From the NCBI RefSeq assembly GCF_002831565.1, contig NZ_CP025096.1, positions 6,625,014 through 6,689,013 on the forward strand: 64,000 nucleotides of DNA. The letters run 5' to 3'. This DNA is from Spirosoma pollinicola (GTDB lineage: Bacteria > Bacteroidota > Bacteroidia > Cytophagales > Spirosomataceae). Both the position numbers and the translations under genes were made by a program. This document shows positions 8,737 through 16,528 of this stretch, one piece after another (positions within the stretch are counted from its first letter, which is position 1; each line of letters begins with the position of its first letter). A model generated the notes under the pieces. The model searched no databases. It saw only the letters and a program-made list of their open reading frames with translations, and was not told the DNA's origin.

Positions 8737-9462
8737 TTATACAGTAGGTGAATTAGAAGCAAATAATTTATTCAATTCCTGAATTAAAGGTTTAATGACT
8801 GCATTAGGGAACAGGGTTGATCGTGTGTCCTTAATAGCAACTGTGTCAGGAATACGATGCTCCATAAAATGCACATTCATTGGCGTTTTACGCGAAGCGT
8901 TTAAGCCATCTAAATAGTTAAGGGCTGCTTGCTCCAAGCCGGAATATCGGTCCTTCCGTTCGCGGCTGTCAAACTTGTTCCAAAGCAAATAGGTTGGAAC
9001 CATCCCACCGTTTTTATTGGAAAACTTCGCCATTGCCAGCACTGTGTGCATGGTCGATTCAAACGACAGAGGATCAGCCTCCAAGAGTAGTACTGCAGCA
9101 TCCAACCGTTGAATCATGGCAGGCATTCCCTCAACGTTCAGGGTACCTGGTAAATCAACCAGCACAAGTTCATTCTTAATGGCATATGCATCCAGCTTGG
9201 GTAGGGCATTAGCCACTGAATCAGCATAGATGGGATAAGGCATCTGCCCTAATTTTTCGGCCTTTCTAAAAAAGCCCTCATCTGATTTCAACCGTGCAAT
9301 TTCAGATGTACGAATCGATTGTAAGCTGTGTTGAGGAAAGTCACAATCGAAAATAGCGACAGGTACACGCTCGACCTGATAAAAGTACGTAGCGACGTGA
9401 GTTGTAATGCTGGTCTTGCCAACCCCACCTTTCTGGGAACAAAACGAGATGAACTTTGCCAT
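8737..9462 (-). CDS. traA: TraA, ParA-family ATPase
   Basis: The 241-residue protein has the deviant Walker A motif KGGVGKTS at residues 10-17, a switch/Walker B region around DFPQHS (residues 40-45) and LVLVDLPG near 100. These are the marks of MinD/ParA ATPases. It is the only ParA homologue in the window, so it may serve plasmid partition, transfer, or both. It heads the leftward operon with the DUF3408 gene directly after it. Its promoter must lie in the repeat array 9480-10030, suggesting autoregulation (inference). Confidence 0.92.
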   Translation of the reverse strand: MAKFISFCSQKGGVGKTSITTHVATYFYQVERVPVAIFDCDFPQHSLQSIRTSEIARLKSDEGFFRKAEKLGQMPYPIYADSVANALPKLDAYAIKNELVLVDLPGTLNVEGMPAMIQRLDAAVLLLEADPLSFESTMHTVLAMAKFSNKNGGMVPTYLLWNKFDSRERKDRYSGLEQAALNYLDGLNASRKTPMNVHFMEHRIPDTVAIKDTRSTLFPNAVIKPLIQELNKLFASNSPTV

Positions 9463-9479
9463 TATAAAATGTTAAAATG

Positions 9480-10026
9480 TTGACTTGTTACATTTTTACA
9501 ATGTAAGGTTAATGCATTCTTACATTGTAAAGTAAGCACATTATCACAATGTAGGATCAATACAATGCAATAATGTCTAAATGTATAAAACTTACAATGT
9601 ATAAAACAAGCATTGTAAAGAAAATACTTTGTGTAAATGTAAAAATGTAAAAAAAGTACAATGTAACATTATTACAATGTTGATATAATACATTGTAATA
9701 ATGTTACATTGTGAGAAGTAGACATTGTAAGCTTCTTACAATGTAAAAAGTACACATTGTGAAAATGTAGCGTTATGCAGTCGAGCTATACATAGCCGAT
9801 AGATGTAATAATGTTACATTATTACATTATTACATTTTTACAGACAAACTACACTTCTAAGTCAGTCATTTGAAGAGTGCTCATTATGTAAAAATGTACA
9901 TTTCTTACAATGTAAGAAATGTACATTTTTGACAGTTCTGCCGTGTTTGTCGAAACGGTTGGTGAGCGAAAGTAGATGCTTTATTATGTAACAATGTAAT
10001 AATGTTACATTTTCACATTGTTACAT
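9480..10026. repeat. Array of ACATTGT/ACAATGT repeats: candidate centromere or operator between tra and mob operons
   Basis: This is an AT-rich, gene-free stretch of about 550 bases. It carries at least 14 exact ACATTGT or ACAATGT heptamers, several inside the palindromes TTACATTGTAA or TTACAATGTAA (for example near 9520, 9595, 9737 and 9905), plus many ATGTTACAT-type variants. Copies occur on both strands with irregular spacing. It separates the leftward traA operon from the rightward mob operon. Such arrays next to parA usually act as partition sites and operators. Which protein binds here is not shown by the sequence; TraB (DUF3408) is the nearest candidate. Confidence 0.85.
9890..9930. 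repeat. 18-bp perfect inverted repeat inside the repeat array
   Basis: Arms 9890-9907 and 9913-9930 are perfectly complementary around a CAATG centre. The unit contains two ATGTACAT elements and a central TTACAATGTAA. It is the longest dyad of the array and could be the main binding site or a cruciform. Confidence 0.8.
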
Positions 10027-10099
10027 AATATTATTCCTCCCCTCATTACCATCATAAAAAATCTTGTTGGTTTAGTTGGCGTCTCGTTTTTCGGAGTAG

Positions 10100-10183
10100 C
10101 TTTGTTCGCAACAAAGAGCAAGATGTGTTTTGCGTGCCGCAAAACCTGCCCTTGCGCTAACGCGACTACGGGCAGCATCTTGC
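10100..10183 (+). other. oriT: Candidate oriT: nested inverted repeats upstream of mobC
   Basis: Four perfect inverted repeats are packed in 84 bases. CTTTGTT/AACAAAG lies at 10100-10116. GCAAGATG (10118-10125) pairs with CATCTTGC (10176-10183). Between those arms sit GTTTTGCG/CGCAAAAC (10127-10145) and CTGCCC/GGGCAG (10146-10175). The middle three form a three-way junction with almost no unpaired base at the junction. The position, just upstream of mobC and the relaxase gene, is where oriT is normally found. The nic site cannot be fixed by eye. A structured mob leader RNA is the alternative. Confidence 0.65.
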
Positions 10184-10230
10184 CCAGCGGGGGCCTCTTC
10201 TTTGCTACGCAGTCTGAACTACGGGTGGTA

Positions 10231-10698
10231 ATGGAAAACGAAGCGGAAAATAAACAGCTAAATCCAGGCGGACGCCCGAATCTTTCGGGCGAAGAGGTAC
10301 TCGCCTACCGGCTAGTGACGCGGGTTAATGAGAAGGATCATTTGGCTATCCAACGAGATTTTAGCTTATGGCAAAGTGGTCGGGTAGGGCGGATAGCTGA
10401 CTACCTGCGGGAGATTATTTTAAACCGAAACACACCGAAGCTAACGGTAGCCATAGGAGACATTCAGAAAGACCAGGTTGTTGAGCTAACCCAGACCTTA
10501 CATAACATCCGGCAGCACCTCAAGCATCTGGATACGAATTATAACCAGATCGCTAAACGAATCAACAGCATCGAACATACCGGAAAACTTTATTACGAAG
10601 TGCAGACAAGTAAGGTCATTATCGATAAAATAGGGCCAATAATCACACAGATAGATAGCTTAGTAAAGGCACAAACCGAAGAAATTTTTAAAAAATAG
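10231..10698 (+). CDS. mobC: MobC-like relaxosome accessory protein
   Basis: The start chosen is the ATG at 10231 (155 residues). The reading frame is open back to 10018, but that stretch translates the AT-rich array and the hairpin region and is not credible. The protein begins with a polar segment and then LAIQRDFSLWQ, RIADYLREIIL and a helical C-terminus with heptad-like spacing (LTQTLHNIRQHLKHLDTNYN). This is the pattern of MobC/BfmA-type mobilisation proteins, which help the relaxase open oriT. Its stop lies one base before the relaxase start. Confidence 0.8.
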   Translation: MENEAENKQLNPGGRPNLSGEEVLAYRLVTRVNEKDHLAIQRDFSLWQSGRVGRIADYLREIILNRNTPKLTVAIGDIQKDQVVELTQTLHNIRQHLKHLDTNYNQIAKRINSIEHTGKLYYEVQTSKVIIDKIGPIITQIDSLVKAQTEEIFKK

Positions 10699-10699
10699 G

Positions 10700-12799
10700 A
10701 TGGTTATTCGGCTGACAGTTGGGGCACAAATCGGCGGGGCACTACGCTATAATGAACAGAAAGTTGTTCAAAAGCAGGCCCATGTCCTGAGTGCAACCGG
10801 CTTTGCCAACAACGAGTTAGCTGAAAGAAGCCGTAATTATGCCACCAATGTTCTGGAAAATCAAGCTAAAAAGAACTCGAATGTTAAGAAGCCTACACTT
10901 CATTTCTCGCTCAGTTTGCATCCAACCGAGCAGGTAAGTGATGAGAAATTCAAGGCGATGGCTCACCAGTTCATGGCCGAAATGGGCTATCAGAATCAGC
11001 CGTATATGGTCTATCGCCACCATGATACGGCCCACCCGCACATTCACATTGTAACCACCTGCGTAAACGAATCGGGCGAAAAAATCAACGATTCCTTTAT
11101 CAAACGCCGGACAAATGCCGTGCGTCAGAAGCTTGAACTACGATTCGGCCTTATCAAAGCGCAGGGTCGTGGTAAGGAAAAAACGGCTGAACAGAGCCAA
11201 CCTGTGACACCGGAGCACGCTCAGGAAGTCCAGTCGACGCAGCCCCAAAAAATGGGAGGTTTTGAAAAGAAAGATCAGCTGGAGGCCATCTTACGCCAGA
11301 CATTTCAACAGGGTGCATTCGACAATATTGACGAATACCGTACTTTGTTGAAAAAGCAGCATGTTCATACGGTCCTGCACCAAAGTACGCTGAATGGGAA
11401 ACCTGTTCGGGGTATCAGTTACCAGTTCACCGACGAAGCGGGTAAAGCGGCAACTCCTCGTATCAAAGCTAGTGAAATCGGAACCTGGGCGACCTGGAAG
11501 GAGATCGAAAAGCAGTTTGGTAGCCCTGGCCAGCAGCAACAAAAAGGACAAGCTCAGAAGCAGGAGCAAAGCCAGCCAAACCTGCTGACCTACGAGCAGT
11601 ACAAAGCGCTTGCCACCATACTGTCAGAGGAGTTAAGGGCTTATAAGAAAGAGCAGCATATCTATTATGATAGCGCTCTGATTGAGAACTTCCCAACGGC
11701 AGCTATGCAAGCCCGGCTTCACGTTATTACGCGAAAGAAATTAAGCGATGTAGAAATTAGTGAGGCTGTACGCCGTTTCGAAGAATATAAACGCGCACAA
11801 CTGCCAGAAATCATCAAGAAGGAGCAGTTCGCCTTTATCCGCACGATGGATACCTATACCAAGATTGCCAGTGAGATTCAGGGCAGTGCTCAAAATAAGC
11901 GGGAATTCTTTTCGGCACTTAGTGTAGATGTTTCGGTTGATGGCTGGATTACTAGCCCCAGCAATCGCCATTTAGCTTATCAGATCGGGCCTGCGCATTA
12001 CGATAGAATCCAAACCGATGACGGTCCTGAGTTGAAAATGCCTAAAATTTACTCACGCGGTGAGCGAACAGTCATGCTGCTTAGTGAATCGAAAAAGCCC
12101 TTTAAAGAAAGCTATTACGATGTTCGAGCGGAGCATCTGGAACGCATCCTAAAGCCAGAACGGATGAATGTCATTCATGCGCAACTAAATGCCAACTACA
12201 TAACCCGTCTACAAAAAGATGGGCCTGTATTAGGCGTAGATCAAGTCCGCTATTACTATCAGCGAGGCATTATGATTGATCCTCAACAACTAGCTACGAG
12301 TAAGATGGGTAACGAAGCTGTTTGTACCATTAGGTATAACGCAGCCCCAACTCAGTCGGCCGTATCTGCTGGATACGTGTTTGAGAAGCAGATGCCTCAC
12401 CTCAACCTAGAACACTGGCACAAGGGCCTTTCTACCGAAGCCGGTCGATACATGGTCGCTCTGGCGTTATTGATCGACCAGGCAAAAGAAACAAATGGGA
12501 AGTCAAGCGATCTTACCTTCTTGCGTAAACAGATTCATCAGCGTGATCCAGCGTTAGCAAAATTCTCCAATGAAGAACTCCTCGGCGTATTAGAAAAGCG
12601 GAGTCTACAAGGAAAAGGCTGGATTAAACAAACCGATCTGGAGGCTAAAATTGATCCTAACACCTACTTGAACGAGTACGCGATCAATGCCCAATTAATA
12701 GACATCCGGGCAGCTGATGTACTAGGCTACGAACAAACGGGTAAGTTTAAGCATGTAGGAAAGGGAATAAAAAAACGTAGCAAAGGCCGCGAACTGTAA
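10700..12799 (+). CDS. mobB: Relaxase/mobilisation nuclease (MOBP-type, MobB/VirD2-like)
   Basis: The 699-residue protein has the relaxase three-histidine signature HHDTAHPHIHI at about residues 107-117. This motif holds the metal that supports strand cleavage at oriT. A candidate catalytic Tyr lies near the N-terminus (ALRYNEQK, residue 17). The C-terminal 450 residues are a long helical extension without a helicase motif and with Q/E-rich linkers. It starts one base after mobC and lies upstream of the coupling protein, as in Bacteroidota mob operons. It appears complete. Confidence 0.93.
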   Translation: MVIRLTVGAQIGGALRYNEQKVVQKQAHVLSATGFANNELAERSRNYATNVLENQAKKNSNVKKPTLHFSLSLHPTEQVSDEKFKAMAHQFMAEMGYQNQPYMVYRHHDTAHPHIHIVTTCVNESGEKINDSFIKRRTNAVRQKLELRFGLIKAQGRGKEKTAEQSQPVTPEHAQEVQSTQPQKMGGFEKKDQLEAILRQTFQQGAFDNIDEYRTLLKKQHVHTVLHQSTLNGKPVRGISYQFTDEAGKAATPRIKASEIGTWATWKEIEKQFGSPGQQQQKGQAQKQEQSQPNLLTYEQYKALATILSEELRAYKKEQHIYYDSALIENFPTAAMQARLHVITRKKLSDVEISEAVRRFEEYKRAQLPEIIKKEQFAFIRTMDTYTKIASEIQGSAQNKREFFSALSVDVSVDGWITSPSNRHLAYQIGPAHYDRIQTDDGPELKMPKIYSRGERTVMLLSESKKPFKESYYDVRAEHLERILKPERMNVIHAQLNANYITRLQKDGPVLGVDQVRYYYQRGIMIDPQQLATSKMGNEAVCTIRYNAAPTQSAVSAGYVFEKQMPHLNLEHWHKGLSTEAGRYMVALALLIDQAKETNGKSSDLTFLRKQIHQRDPALAKFSNEELLGVLEKRSLQGKGWIKQTDLEAKIDPNTYLNEYAINAQLIDIRAADVLGYEQTGKFKHVGKGIKKRSKGREL

Positions 12800-12882
12800 G
12801 ATTGACTACCAGGCTAGGTCTCTATAGGGAAGACTCATTCTGAAAATGTGTATACAAAGTTAAAAAAAAAAGATTTCTTTTA

Positions 12883-12955
12883 TGAGGACGAAGTAACAAC
12901 AACGGGGGACGAACCCCTTTTTTTTGGGGACCAACGTGGCTATTAGCCACTTTTT
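12883..12955 (+). repeat. Conserved tandem-hairpin leader, copy B
   Basis: It holds GGGG-ACGAA-CCCC followed by eight T, then GGGG, then GTGGC-TATTA-GCCAC followed by five T. It matches the element at 7145-7215 in inverted orientation (about 85% identity over 71 bases). It lies after the relaxase and about 100 bases before the coupling-protein gene. Each hairpin plus T-run looks like an intrinsic terminator. The pair together may be an attenuator controlling entry into transfer genes (inference). Confidence 0.8.
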
Positions 12956-13055
12956 GGGTTATGGATGTAGCTACAGTCAGGAGGAAGATAATTTGATTTT
13001 TTCGAAGTAAAAAGTAGGTTAGGTATTTAATTATCAATCAATTAAACACACGGTC

Positions 13056-15158
13056 ATGAGTAATCAAAATGAACAACAGCAAAATGATTGGGTACACAAA
13101 GGGGTACTTACCGTTAGTTTCGTTATCCTAATGGTACACGTATACTTCTTCTGTTTTGATAGTCTGGAGTCGCGTGGCTATACATGGAGTATCATCAACA
13201 ATTTCCTGCTAAAGATCAATCGGCACATTCACATTTTTGATAGCACGATTTATACCAAGCTGATATGCCTACTACTTCTGCGGGTTTACGGCTGGGCTAA
13301 CAAACCGAAAAAGGATTTGACAACAACCTGGGTGACCGTGTGGTCAAATGCCATTCCAGGGCTATTACTGTTCCTGGGAAACTTTTTTCTCTTACGGATG
13401 TCGGCTGTTCCAGTGGACATCCGGAATGGGCTTTATATCGCCTCGACAATTGCAGGTTTCATTTTATTGCTAAGTGCAGTAAGTCTGGCTAGTCGAATAC
13501 TTGGTTTCAACTTAAGGGATGACCCCTACAACGAGGAAAACGAACAATTCATGCACCAGGAAGAAAAACTGGAAAATGAGAATTCAGTCAATATTCAGAT
13601 CAACTATATCTATGGCAAGAAACAGCGTCAAGGCTGGGTAAACATAACAAACCCATTCCGGGCTACGATGATTGTTGGTACACCGGGTTCAGGGAAGTCC
13701 TATGCCGTTCTTAATAATTTTATCCGGCAACATATTGAGAAAGGGTTTTCGATGATGGTTTATGACATAAAATACCCGACGCTTACCAAAATTGCGTACA
13801 CCTATTATCTAAAAAATAAGGATAAGTACCCAGAGTTAAACAAAAATAAAAAGACGGGTGAGCTGGGGGCTACGCCCATGTTTTGCAATGTCAACTTTGA
13901 TAAACCGCGTGAATCGCTACGGATCAATCCATTGCTACCCACTAAAATGACCGATATTCAGGACGCCCTGGAAGCCGCCAAAATCATCATGTATAATATC
14001 AACCGGGACTGGATCGGCAAGAGTGGTGATTACTTTGCTGATTCAGCCATTAACTTTCTCACTTCTGTTATCTGGTACCTGAAGCGCTACGACGACCGAA
14101 TGCTACAGGAAGCCAAGGAAAAAGGGGTTGAACACGATGGTCGGTTCTATTGCACATTACCACACGTTATTGAGATGATTGCAACGGTTAAGGAACAATT
14201 GTTTCCAATCCTTCAATCAGAGGAAGACATTGAATTACTATTAAGCCCTTTTGCCTCTGCTTTATTGAAAGGCGCTAACAACCAGCTGGAAGGACAGATT
14301 TCGTCGGCGTTGATCGCACTCGGCCGCGTGGCCAGCCCAGCCTTATACTGGGTTCTGACAGGAAATGATTTTAGCTTAGATATCAATAATCCCAAGGAGC
14401 CTAAGATTCTATGTTTAGGAAACAATCAGGAACGAAAGGATACCCAAGGGATCATCATAGGATTAATTAACTCCCGAATGGTGAAACTGATCAATAAAGA
14501 AGGCCAGCTAAAATGCTCAATCATTGTCGATGAATTACCCACTATCTATCTGATGGGCTTGGATAACCTTATCGCTACGGCTCGTAGTAACAAGATATCC
14601 ACCTGTCTGGGTATACAGGATTACACACAAATTAAAAAAATGTATGGTGACAAAGAGGCCGCAGCCATCTGGACAATTATTGGAAATATATTCTCAGGTC
14701 AGGTATTAGGAGAGACGGCTAAAGACCTGTCGAGTCGATTTGGAAAGATACGGCAGCAAAGCCGGTCTGTATCAATCAACGAACGGGATACGAATATAAG
14801 TCTGTCCGAACGGATGGAACCGTTGATCCCCGAATCTAAAATCTCATCCCTTTCCCAAGGATCGTTTGTCGGCAGCGTAGCCGATAACTTTGATCAAAAA
14901 GTAAAGCTAAAAACCTTCAATGGCGAACTGGTAGTTGAACCGGTTATGGTTGACCAGCTAAATAATCTAACCCCTATTCCGGAACGGCCAGAAATGGCTA
15001 AATACTCAGATGAAGAACTCAATAAGCTTGTAGCTGATAACTTTAAACAGGTTAAAAAAGAAATCAAAAAATTAGTGGAGTCGGAATTGAATCGCCTGAA
15101 CAATGATCCGAACTATCAGCACCTAGTTACTCAATACCAGGAATCCGAAGAGGACTAA
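13056..15158 (+). CDS. Type IV coupling protein (VirD4/TraG-family, conjugative DNA pump)
   Basis: The 700-residue protein has about four N-terminal membrane segments (within residues 15-150). A Walker A motif GTPGSGKS lies near residue 206 and a Walker B segment (CSIIVDELPTIYL) near residue 487. A C-terminal charged tail follows. This is the layout of TraD/VirD4-like coupling proteins of Bacteroidota, which bring the relaxase-DNA complex to the secretion channel. The gene is downstream of the relaxase, separated by the hairpin leader. All key motifs are present. Confidence 0.93.
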   Translation: MSNQNEQQQNDWVHKGVLTVSFVILMVHVYFFCFDSLESRGYTWSIINNFLLKINRHIHIFDSTIYTKLICLLLLRVYGWANKPKKDLTTTWVTVWSNAIPGLLLFLGNFFLLRMSAVPVDIRNGLYIASTIAGFILLLSAVSLASRILGFNLRDDPYNEENEQFMHQEEKLENENSVNIQINYIYGKKQRQGWVNITNPFRATMIVGTPGSGKSYAVLNNFIRQHIEKGFSMMVYDIKYPTLTKIAYTYYLKNKDKYPELNKNKKTGELGATPMFCNVNFDKPRESLRINPLLPTKMTDIQDALEAAKIIMYNINRDWIGKSGDYFADSAINFLTSVIWYLKRYDDRMLQEAKEKGVEHDGRFYCTLPHVIEMIATVKEQLFPILQSEEDIELLLSPFASALLKGANNQLEGQISSALIALGRVASPALYWVLTGNDFSLDINNPKEPKILCLGNNQERKDTQGIIIGLINSRMVKLINKEGQLKCSIIVDELPTIYLMGLDNLIATARSNKISTCLGIQDYTQIKKMYGDKEAAAIWTIIGNIFSGQVLGETAKDLSSRFGKIRQQSRSVSINERDTNISLSERMEPLIPESKISSLSQGSFVGSVADNFDQKVKLKTFNGELVVEPVMVDQLNNLTPIPERPEMAKYSDEELNKLVADNFKQVKKEIKKLVESELNRLNNDPNYQHLVTQYQESEED

Positions 15159-15167
15159 TGCAGAATA

Positions 15168-15221
15168 TGTCAAGCCAATTTGATTATTTAGCAAATAATT
15201 TGAAACGGAATTGGCTCGACA
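15168..15221. promoter_or_regulatory. Inverted-repeat operator in front of the XRE regulator
   Basis: Arms TGTCAAGCCAATT (15168-15180) and AATTGGCTCGACA (15209-15221) are complementary at 12 of 13 positions. A second dyad, ATTATTT-AGC-AAATAAT, lies inside (15183-15199). The outer right arm ends three bases before the regulator ATG, so binding would block expression. Self-repression by the XRE protein is the simplest reading (inference). Confidence 0.65.
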
Positions 15222-15224
15222 GTA

Positions 15225-15554
15225 ATGCAGGAACGTTTAAGTAACCGATTACGAGAAGCCCGGATTGTACTGGGCTTAACTCAGGCTGAGGCAGCCAGCG
15301 CCATCGGTATTAAACAACCCATGCTCCACCGGGCTGAAACATCGATGGAGATAAGTAGTAACCGGTTACTCCAAATAGTGGATTACTACGTTAACCAACG
15401 AAAAATAAATCCGGCTTGGTTGCTCAGTGAACCCAATTTAGCTTTTGACATCTTTGCCGGTGAAGATAAAGCCGATGAACAGAAACTTAGACTACTAAAA
15501 GGTTTTCTGGAAACGCTGGATGGGATCGACAAAACCGATGAAACCGGTAAATAG
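15225..15554 (+). CDS. XRE-family helix-turn-helix regulator
   Basis: The 109-residue protein has an N-terminal HTH (residues about 5-60: LREARIVLGLTQAEAASAIG and beyond). The recognition-helix region has IKQPMLHRAE, where Cro/CI proteins have a similar helix. The rest is a short acidic tail. It follows the coupling-protein gene and is preceded by a strong dyad operator. It likely controls mob or tra expression. Confidence 0.85.
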   Translation: MQERLSNRLREARIVLGLTQAEAASAIGIKQPMLHRAETSMEISSNRLLQIVDYYVNQRKINPAWLLSEPNLAFDIFAGEDKADEQKLRLLKGFLETLDGIDKTDETGK

Positions 15555-15556
15555 AG

Positions 15557-16417
15557 TTACTTACGTGTTAGGGTAGCCACTGGTTTAATGGGCTTAGAGA
15601 GGAGAAAACAGTAGGGTAGGGGATCAACAACCTGCCCATTGTAACGAACGCCGTAGTGCAGGTGGGGGCCCGTAGTCATGCCCGAAGCCCCCACCCGCCC
15701 AATGACCTGGCCCCGGTAAACAAAATCACCGGGTTTAATCCAGGTCGATAGCAGATGGCCGTAAAGCGTTTGATGACCTCGGCCGTGAGTTAGGTAAATG
15801 GCTAATCCAATGCCTTCTGGTTGATTAATAATTTGTCGGCAAAAACCATCCGCTGTAGCATACACCGGAGTTCCCAATGGTGCAGGTAAATCAATACCCG
15901 TATGCGATGCAAGACTACCTAAAACCGGATGTTGGCGCATTCCAAATTTGGAACTCATTCGGGTTTTTACCAGCCCAGTTGCTTTGTCGGCAGCCACATG
16001 GAAGGGTAATATAGAAGGGACATCCCGTAACCGGTTTAAGGACCGATCTCGATCCGTTAAGGGATTACCCCCCACCTTTCTTTTGACTAAATCCTGACTT
16101 CTGATTGCCGCTACCCGCCGTGTCGCCAAGCTGTCTATGTACCGTAAAAATTGCAAACTATCCTTAATGGGATCAAGTACTGGAAAAGAAGGAGCCGGTT
16201 TAGCGGGGCTTACTAGGTCTGGTGAAGAACCAGTCTTATCTAAATAGGTAATCGGAAACGAATGCCCGGTATTTGGCCGTATTGTATCCGTTGATACCTG
16301 CTGCGAATAGGGTGAAAGCTGGGCAGGAGACGTAAAAACGCCCTGGGCAAAAGCGGTTGGAGACCCAATCAAGAACGTAGAAATTTTGAGTAACTGTTTC
16401 GAGAAGCGCATTGACAA
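15557..16417 (-). CDS. M23-family metallopeptidase, secreted peptidoglycan hydrolase
   Basis: The 286-residue protein has a signal-like N-terminus (cleavage near TAFAQ, residue 25). A proline-rich spacer leads to a C-terminal LytM/M23 domain from about residue 150. It shows the zinc ligands in SHTGIDLP (HxxxD, near residue 175) and the HLHYG motif (near 253). Such enzymes cut peptide cross-links and in conjugative elements open the cell wall for the T4SS. It is encoded against the flanking genes and shares a divergent promoter region (16418-16528) with the DUF3945 gene. Confidence 0.9.
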   Translation of the reverse strand: MSMRFSKQLLKISTFLIGSPTAFAQGVFTSPAQLSPYSQQVSTDTIRPNTGHSFPITYLDKTGSSPDLVSPAKPAPSFPVLDPIKDSLQFLRYIDSLATRRVAAIRSQDLVKRKVGGNPLTDRDRSLNRLRDVPSILPFHVAADKATGLVKTRMSSKFGMRQHPVLGSLASHTGIDLPAPLGTPVYATADGFCRQIINQPEGIGLAIYLTHGRGHQTLYGHLLSTWIKPGDFVYRGQVIGRVGASGMTTGPHLHYGVRYNGQVVDPLPYCFLLSKPIKPVATLTRK

Positions 16418-16453
16418 AAATAATAAAAATTTTTCTTGGATGCTATTGTATTC

Positions 16454-16465
16454 TAGTATATACTA
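16454..16465. promoter_or_regulatory. Palindrome in the divergent M23/DUF3945 promoter region
   Basis: TAGTATATACTA is a perfect 12-base palindrome in the 111-base AT-rich gap between two divergent genes. It could be a regulator site. In an AT-rich gap a chance palindrome is also plausible. Confidence 0.3.
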
Positions 16466-16528
16466 TAGAAATTAGCCTTCTCAAACGATATTTAGACCCG
16501 TAAAACTGAATCATGACCAACAATCCTT

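Noticed and set aside
9480..10026. CRISPR array
   Set aside because: The repeats are 7-11 bases, palindromic, irregularly spaced and on both strands, with no spacers or cas genes.
10018..10230. N-terminal extension of the mobC frame
   Set aside because: It translates part of the AT repeat array and the oriT-like hairpins; the ATG at 10231 gives the family-like N-terminus.
12822..13037. 71-residue frame on the minus strand, and a similar 77-residue plus-strand frame at 7016-7249, both containing PQKKGVRP and PHK
   Set aside because: Their similarity comes from the duplicated hairpin leader. The differences fall in loops rather than in silent codon positions. A leader peptide cannot be fully excluded.
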